Assembly: GCA_902475535.1 (NCBI GenBank) | Contig: CABRZR010000001.1 | Location: 186,001-250,000 of the forward strand | Origin: QAMH01 sp900556425 | GTDB lineage: Bacteria > Actinomycetota > Coriobacteriia > Coriobacteriales > QAMH01 | Direction of reading: 5' to 3' | DNA length: 64,000 nucleotides | Shown here: positions 59,985-64,000 of the stretch, piece after piece | Position numbering within the stretch: position 1 is the stretch's first letter | Layout: every line of letters starts with the position of its first letter | Translations under genes and position numbers: made by a program | Notes under the pieces: generated by a model | What the model saw: the letters and a program-made list of their open reading frames with translations, nothing else | Databases searched by the model: none | What the model was told of the DNA's origin: nothing

Positions 59985-60125
59985 TGTCCAGAAGAAAGGA
60001 ACTCTGTGAAACCCCGACCTCACAGTAGTTAGCCTTTCCGGACCTCCTCTTGGCGGCCCGGTGGGGCCGTCGTTTCGCCACGCATAACAGCATCGCGCGG
60101 GTCATGCCCGCATAGTCTTTTTGCG
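59985..60125 (+). promoter_or_regulatory. Structured leader with terminator-like hairpin before the Mg2+ operon
   Basis: Between tRNA-Ser and the MgtE-like gene are several stems: CTGTGA...TCACAG (60004-60025), a GC-rich fold around CCGGACC...GGCGGCCCGG, and GCGGG-TCATG-CCCGC (60097-60111) followed by ATAGTCTTTTTG. The last looks like an intrinsic terminator placed before the ribosome binding site (AGAGGAG, about 60145). This is the layout of an attenuation riboswitch. It does not match the M-box as I remember it. Ligand and class are unknown. Confidence 0.45.
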
Positions 60126-60159
60126 CGGCGCACAGGTATGAATAGAGGAGTCCACCTAC

Positions 60160-61497
60160 ATGATCTACCTGCGTCAGATTCTCAAGCAGCCCGTCTTCGA
60201 TAAGGACGGCGAACAAATCGGCGTCATCAGTGACTTGGCCATCGCCACCGGCGAGGTCTTCCCGCGTGTCACCTCGCTGGCCTTCATCGGCCCGCGCAAG
60301 ACTCCCTTTATGATTTCGTGGCGCAAGTACGTCGAGTCCTATGATGGTAGCTGCGTGCGCCTCAACGTGCCGTCGTCGGACATTCGCTTCTCGTACCTGC
60401 AGCCCGATGAGGTGCTGCTCGCGCGCGATTTGCTCGACAAGCAGATTGTCGACACGCAGGGCATGAAGGTCGTGCGCGTCAACGACCTCAAGCTTTCCGA
60501 TAGCCCGGCGGGTTTGCGCCTGCTCGGCGCCGAGACGGGCATCCGTGGCCTGCTCTTCGGCATCTCGCCGCATCTCGAGAAGGCCGTCAACGCCATCGCG
60601 ACGGCTTTCGGGCATCCGCTCAAGGAGCGTCTCATCGCGTGGAACTACATGGAGCTCATTGAGCGTGACATGTCGCAGATCAAGCTCTCCGTGAGTCACA
60701 AGCGCCTGCATGACATGCATCCGGCTGACGTCGCCGACATCATCGAGCAGCTCGAGCCGCAACATCGCCAGGCTGTCTTCGACAAGCTTGATGCCGGTCA
60801 GGCAGCCGATGCGGTCGCCGAGCTCGAGGACGAGTTCCAGGCTGACGTTATCGAGGACATGACCACGAGTCGCGGCGCCGCCGTCCTCAACGAGATGGAT
60901 CCCGATGATGCCGCCGACATCATTGGCGACCTACCTTACGATAAAGCCGAGAAGCTCCTGCGCCTCATGGGCGTCGAGGAGTCGGCCTCGGTGCGGTCGT
61001 TGCTCGGCTATAAGGAGGAGACGGCCGGCGGCATCATGACCACTGACTTCCTCACCGTGAACGATGACCTGACCGTCTCGGATGCCATCGAGGCCATACG
61101 CGAGATGGACGAGAATCAGGAGAGCATCCACTACCTCTACCTCGTGTCCGACAACGATGTGCTCACTGGCGTGCTGAGCCTGCGTACGCTCGTCATCGCC
61201 AAACCCGAGATGTCACTTGACGAGCTCAGCACAAAGGAGCTCATTACCGTGCATCCCGACCTCGACCAGGAGGAGTGCGCGCAGACCATCGCCAAGTACG
61301 ACTTGCTCGCCATTCCCGTCGTCGACGAGCAAGGTGTCATGCTCGGCGTCGTCACCGTCGATGATGCCATGGACGTTTTGGAGGAGGAGCACGAGGAGGA
61401 TCTGCAGCAGCGCTCCATCTCGAGCCCCTGGGTCATCGGCATCATCGTCGCGCTGCTCATCGTTATCGGCGTGCTCATCTTCATGCTCAATAGCTAG
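60160..61497 (+). CDS. PRC-barrel/MgtE_N/CBS protein with one TM helix, no MgtE pore
   Basis: A 445-residue protein. Two PRC-barrel-like domains (about 1-150) are followed by an MgtE N-terminal superhelical domain (about 165-270; HPADVADIIEQLEP, MDPDDAADIIGDLPYDKAEKLL) and a CBS pair (about 285-400; GGIMTTDFLTVNDDL, KELITVHPDLDQEECAQTI, AIPVVDEQGVMLGVVTVDDA). MgtE would continue into a five-helix channel. Here there is only one TM helix (about 425-442, VIGIIVALLIVIGVLIFML). The next gene is an Nramp-related transporter. It probably senses Mg2+ for that transporter. This arrangement, inferred, replaces the MgtE channel. Confidence 0.88.
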   Translation: MIYLRQILKQPVFDKDGEQIGVISDLAIATGEVFPRVTSLAFIGPRKTPFMISWRKYVESYDGSCVRLNVPSSDIRFSYLQPDEVLLARDLLDKQIVDTQGMKVVRVNDLKLSDSPAGLRLLGAETGIRGLLFGISPHLEKAVNAIATAFGHPLKERLIAWNYMELIERDMSQIKLSVSHKRLHDMHPADVADIIEQLEPQHRQAVFDKLDAGQAADAVAELEDEFQADVIEDMTTSRGAAVLNEMDPDDAADIIGDLPYDKAEKLLRLMGVEESASVRSLLGYKEETAGGIMTTDFLTVNDDLTVSDAIEAIREMDENQESIHYLYLVSDNDVLTGVLSLRTLVIAKPEMSLDELSTKELITVHPDLDQEECAQTIAKYDLLAIPVVDEQGVMLGVVTVDDAMDVLEEEHEEDLQQRSISSPWVIGIIVALLIVIGVLIFMLNS

Positions 61498-61507
61498 AGG
61501 CGATGCC

Positions 61508-62791
61508 GTGACGAACGAGAAGCTGACAGAACGCGAGGGATTGCAGCAGGGGCAGCCGGCTCCACGCAAGAAGAACCGCGTCCTCATCGTGCTTGCGGCG
61601 CTTGGTCCTGGCGTTGTCGCCGCAATGGCAGGCAACGATGCTGGCGGTATCTCGACGTATTCGACCATTGGCGCCAAGTTCGGCTACGGGACCTTATGGA
61701 TTATCCCCATCATGATGGTGATGCTCGCTATCGTGCAGGAAGGCGCCTCGCGCATGGGTGCGGTGACGGGCAAGGGCTTCGCGTCGCTCATTCGCGAGCA
61801 GTTTGGCGTGCGTCTGACCGCGCTCGCCATGATTGCCGTGCTCATTGAGAGCGGCGCTGCCACGCTCTCGGAATTTGCCGGCATCGCTGCCGGCATGGAA
61901 CTCTTTGGCGTGAGCAAGTACATTGCGGTTCCCATTGCCGGCGTCGTCGTGTGGCTGCTCGTCATGGGTGGCAGCTACAAGCGGGTCGAGAAGGTGTTCC
62001 TTGCCATTAGCTGCGTGTTCGTGACGTATATCGTCGCGGCGTTTCTCGCGCAACCCAATTGGGGCGAGGTAGGCTTGTCTCTCGTGATTCCCCATTTCGA
62101 GAATAACCCGAGCTTCATCAGCTTGGTGATTGCCACCGTGGGCACCACCATCGCTCCCTGGATGATCTTCCTGACGCAGAACAACGTCGTGGATAAGGGC
62201 GTCACGCCAGACGAGCTCCCGCTCGAGCGCGTCGATGCCATTGGCGGCGCAATCGTCGCATGCGCGGTCGCGGGTTTCATCATCATCACGACGGGCACCG
62301 TCCTGTATCCGCAGGGGGTCACCGTGGGTAGCGCCGCCGCAGCCGCAACGGCACTCACGCCCATTGCCGGGCAATACGCCACGATTCTCTTCGGCGTTGG
62401 CCTCGTTGCGGCGAGTTTCCTTGCCGCCTGCGTCGTTCCGCTCGTCGCCTCCAGTGCCATTTGCGAGGCATTTGGCTGGGAGCGCGGCGTGGATCGGGGT
62501 TGGAATGATGCCCCCGCATTCCGGGGAATCTATACCGCCATGATCGTCATTGGCGTCGTGGTGACGCTCATTCCTGACGTCAGTCTCATCAGCATCATGC
62601 TCGTCGCGCAGTTCGTTAGCGGCGTGCTGCTGCCGGTGCTGCTCATCTTCATGGTGCTCATCCTCTCCGATCGTCATGTCATGCGCGCGTACACCAACCG
62701 CCGACTGCTCACCGTGCTCATCTGGGTGCTCATCGTGGTAGTCTTCGTGCTGACGATAGGCTGTTTGGTCATGACCGTGCTCGGTTTTTGA
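61508..62791 (+). CDS. Nramp/SLC11-family transporter, probable Mg2+ type (NRMT)
   Basis: The start is GTG 61508, 10 bp after the previous stop; the same frame is open upstream inside that gene but that part is not coding. The product has 427 residues and about 11 TM helices. TM1 has GPGVVAAMAGNDAGG: Asp44 is kept, but the classical DPGN reads DAGG. TM6 reads TTIAPWMIFLTQ, where the classical MPH is APW. Loss of the TM6 Met and His fits the Nramp-related magnesium transporters described in Eggerthella and clostridia, rather than Mn2+/Fe2+ carriers. The MgtE-type sensor before it supports Mg2+ as substrate. Confidence 0.87.
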   Translation: MTNEKLTEREGLQQGQPAPRKKNRVLIVLAALGPGVVAAMAGNDAGGISTYSTIGAKFGYGTLWIIPIMMVMLAIVQEGASRMGAVTGKGFASLIREQFGVRLTALAMIAVLIESGAATLSEFAGIAAGMELFGVSKYIAVPIAGVVVWLLVMGGSYKRVEKVFLAISCVFVTYIVAAFLAQPNWGEVGLSLVIPHFENNPSFISLVIATVGTTIAPWMIFLTQNNVVDKGVTPDELPLERVDAIGGAIVACAVAGFIIITTGTVLYPQGVTVGSAAAAATALTPIAGQYATILFGVGLVAASFLAACVVPLVASSAICEAFGWERGVDRGWNDAPAFRGIYTAMIVIGVVVTLIPDVSLISIMLVAQFVSGVLLPVLLIFMVLILSDRHVMRAYTNRRLLTVLIWVLIVVVFVLTIGCLVMTVLGF

Positions 62792-62799
62792 GGTGAGAG

Positions 62800-63033
62800 A
62801 TGCGCTGCTGGGAAGACAGGGGTTGCCACGGGGCGATGTCGAAGGACTGCCCGCATGATGCCACGGGCGTCTGCCCGCGCGACTGCATCAATACCATATG
62901 CGATTGCTCCTGGTACGAGCGCGCCGGTGCCATGGAAATGCTCGATGCCTATGACGTCGACTTCAGCGTGGCTCGCAAGGAGAACTGCCACAACTGTCGC
63001 TTCTTCCTCTCGCGGGCTCCCAAGATTGCATAG
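62800..63033 (+). CDS. Cys-rich mini-protein linked to the Mg2+ operon
   Basis: A 77-residue protein starting 8 bp after the transporter stop, with GAGGTGAGAG upstream. It has nine Cys, in MRCWEDRGCHG, SKDCPHD, GVCPRDC, INTICDCSWYER and ENCHNCRFF. The CPRDC, CDC and CHNC arrangement suggests a metal (Zn or Fe-S) knuckle. No signal peptide is present. The family is not recognised. Its tight coupling to the transporter suggests a related role, which is inference. Confidence 0.7.
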   Translation: MRCWEDRGCHGAMSKDCPHDATGVCPRDCINTICDCSWYERAGAMEMLDAYDVDFSVARKENCHNCRFFLSRAPKIA

Positions 63034-63034
63034 C

Positions 63035-63100
63035 AAGACGAAAGCCGCCGGGGCGGGTTTGTCTTAATGAGACAGCGTCTCTGAGCAACTGTCTCATTTG
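63035..63100 (+). terminator. Two consecutive hairpins after the Mg2+ operon
   Basis: An imperfect hairpin AAGACGAAAGCCGCC...GGCGGGTTTGTCTT (63035-63065) is followed by TGAGACAG...CTGTCTCA (63068-63096) with TTTG after it. The second shares its tip with the inverted repeat at 15168-15259. Confidence 0.6.
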
Positions 63101-63272
63101 CCTGGTCAGCGTGCCCTCTCATACCAATTGCATGAGCGCGACCATGCGTTTGCGCATCAAATATGTCCGATTTGGGGCAGACGGCATGAGGCCTGTGCCC
63201 TCTTCTTTCATAGGCTCTACCCAGAAGCCGTAGCTGACGGAGCATCGTCGGCAAAGGAGAGGAGGGCTTGTC

Positions 63273-64000
63273 ATGAGCCGAAGAGTCGAAGTGGCCGAAC
63301 ACGGCACATCCCCCGAAGAGATAATCAAAACACCACGGTATGCGTGGGTGATACTCGCGATCACGTACTTCGCGAGTATCACAGCGCCTTTGGGACAATT
63401 CAAGGTTACGGCAATCGCCGGGGAGATCATCGGCGCTTACGGACTGAATTACGCATCGTTTGGCATGCTGATGACCTGCCTTGCGATTATTGGTGCGATC
63501 CTCGCGTTTCCGGCCGCGTTTATCTGCCGCAAGATTGGCCTCAAGGCGACCTGCATCCTCGCGATGAGTTGCATTATCGTCGGAGGATTGGTTGAGGTGG
63601 CCACTGGATCGATGATCCTTCTCTATCTGGGACGCTTCGTCGAGGGCGTCGGATTGGGCCTCATCGGCGTGGCCTCGCCGACAATCATATCGCTCTGGTT
63701 TCCGGAGAAGACCCGTGGCCTTGCCCTGGGCGTTTGGTGCACGTGGGTGCCCATGGCCATAACGATCGACTTTAACGTCGCGCCGGCCATGGCCCAGGCA
63801 ATGGGTTGGCAGTCGGTCTTCTATGGCGTCGTGATCATCACGGCCATCGCGCTCGTGCTGTTCATCGCGTTCTATCGTCAGCCAGTGGGAAAGAGCAACA
63901 TAGCCAACTATGGCGTCGAGGGGAGCATGAGCGATTGCTTCAAGTACCTCAAGAACAAGTACATCTGGATACTCGGCTTGACCTTCTTGGTATTTAACTT
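63273..64000 (+). CDS. Major facilitator superfamily transporter (3' truncated by window edge)
   Basis: An open frame of 242 codons runs to the end of the window without stop, preceded by GGAGAGGAGGG. It has several TM segments (TPRYAWVILAITYFASITAP; FGMLMTCLAIIGAILAFPAAF; ATCILAMSCIIVGGLVEVA) and the MFS loop FICRKIGLK plus GRFVEGVGLGLIGVASPTII, where NarK/CynX-like or oxalate-formate-type members show RxxxGxGxG. A large loop (QPVGKSNIANYGVEGSMSDC) follows TM6. Six of about twelve helices are present. The substrate is unknown; anion or metabolite import is a possibility. Confidence 0.85.
   Translation, partial: MSRRVEVAEHGTSPEEIIKTPRYAWVILAITYFASITAPLGQFKVTAIAGEIIGAYGLNYASFGMLMTCLAIIGAILAFPAAFICRKIGLKATCILAMSCIIVGGLVEVATGSMILLYLGRFVEGVGLGLIGVASPTIISLWFPEKTRGLALGVWCTWVPMAITIDFNVAPAMAQAMGWQSVFYGVVIITAIALVLFIAFYRQPVGKSNIANYGVEGSMSDCFKYLKNKYIWILGLTFLVFN

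Noticed and set aside
59985..60125. M-box (ykoK) riboswitch
   Set aside because: The position would fit, but the conserved M-box stretches I can recall (GGTGAGGCTCC, GCTGCTGCCC) are not present.
60160..61497. Complete MgtE magnesium channel
   Set aside because: The N and CBS domains fit MgtE, but the five-helix channel domain is absent; only one TM helix remains and the stop is followed directly by another gene.

Overview
The window is about 64 kb of fairly GC-rich bacterial DNA. The gene set suggests an anaerobic, gut-type actinobacterium of the class Coriobacteriia: a flavodiiron protein fused to a rubredoxin-like tail, an SLC11-type transporter resembling the Nramp-related magnesium transporters known from Eggerthella, LytS/LytR-type regulation, and a large set of secreted proteins carrying DUF5648 repeats. 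The class assignment is inference. No rRNA or species marker is present.

Left part (1-30 kb): mostly housekeeping genes on the + strand. In order these are the 3' part of leuA, dnaB, a purine block (purA-purD-NUDIX-purE), a first DUF5648 protein with a transglutaminase-like C-terminus, an inward-facing AAA ATPase, an RlpA-like protein, a small HxxEH protein resembling the cyanophycin synthetase N-domain, and the flavodiiron protein. They are followed by YtxH- and PRC-barrel proteins, rnr, a glycosyltransferase, a LytS/LytR pair, purM-purN and an M23 peptidase read into rpsF-ssb-rpsR-rplI. Then come a HAD phosphatase, a Zn/Cd-type P-ATPase with its SmtB-like repressor, a NagZ-like lipoprotein, ferritin and a RelBE-type toxin-antitoxin pair.

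Middle part (30.4-58.7 kb): fourteen consecutive + strand genes encode exported proteins. Each has a signal peptide, a variable middle and a nearly constant module of three ~43-residue DUF5648 units, usually at the C-terminus. The variable parts are BspA-type leucine-rich repeats, 'GKGNYTGT' Ig-like (MBG-type) repeats, CAP/SCP domains, Big_2-like domains, InlB B-repeats and, in the last gene, a cyclophilin. None has an LPXTG sorting signal. The cluster shows signs of recombination and possible variation: a perfect 236-bp in-frame duplication, an AT-rich leucine-rich-repeat island, a GC-rich 3' segment, poly-G tracts upstream of two genes, and dispersed palindromic repeats in the gaps. This is the most interesting system in the window.

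Right part (58.7-64 kb): tRNA-Arg and tRNA-Ser, two small unknown genes, then a probable magnesium operon. It consists of a structured leader ending in a terminator-like hairpin, an MgtE-type cytosolic sensor lacking the MgtE pore, an Nramp-related transporter with altered metal-site motifs, and a Cys-rich mini-protein. The window ends inside an MFS transporter.

Several intergenic regions hold unusual extragenic repeats: arrays with an exact 41-bp period whose units face each other across a dyad (11.6 and 36.2 kb, with smaller versions at 29.7 and 49.4 kb), TGTCATTTCGA...TCGAAATGACA palindromic elements, and two identical 33-nt hairpins. All coordinates and motifs were read by eye from the sequence. 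Family names rest on motif recognition, not database searches.
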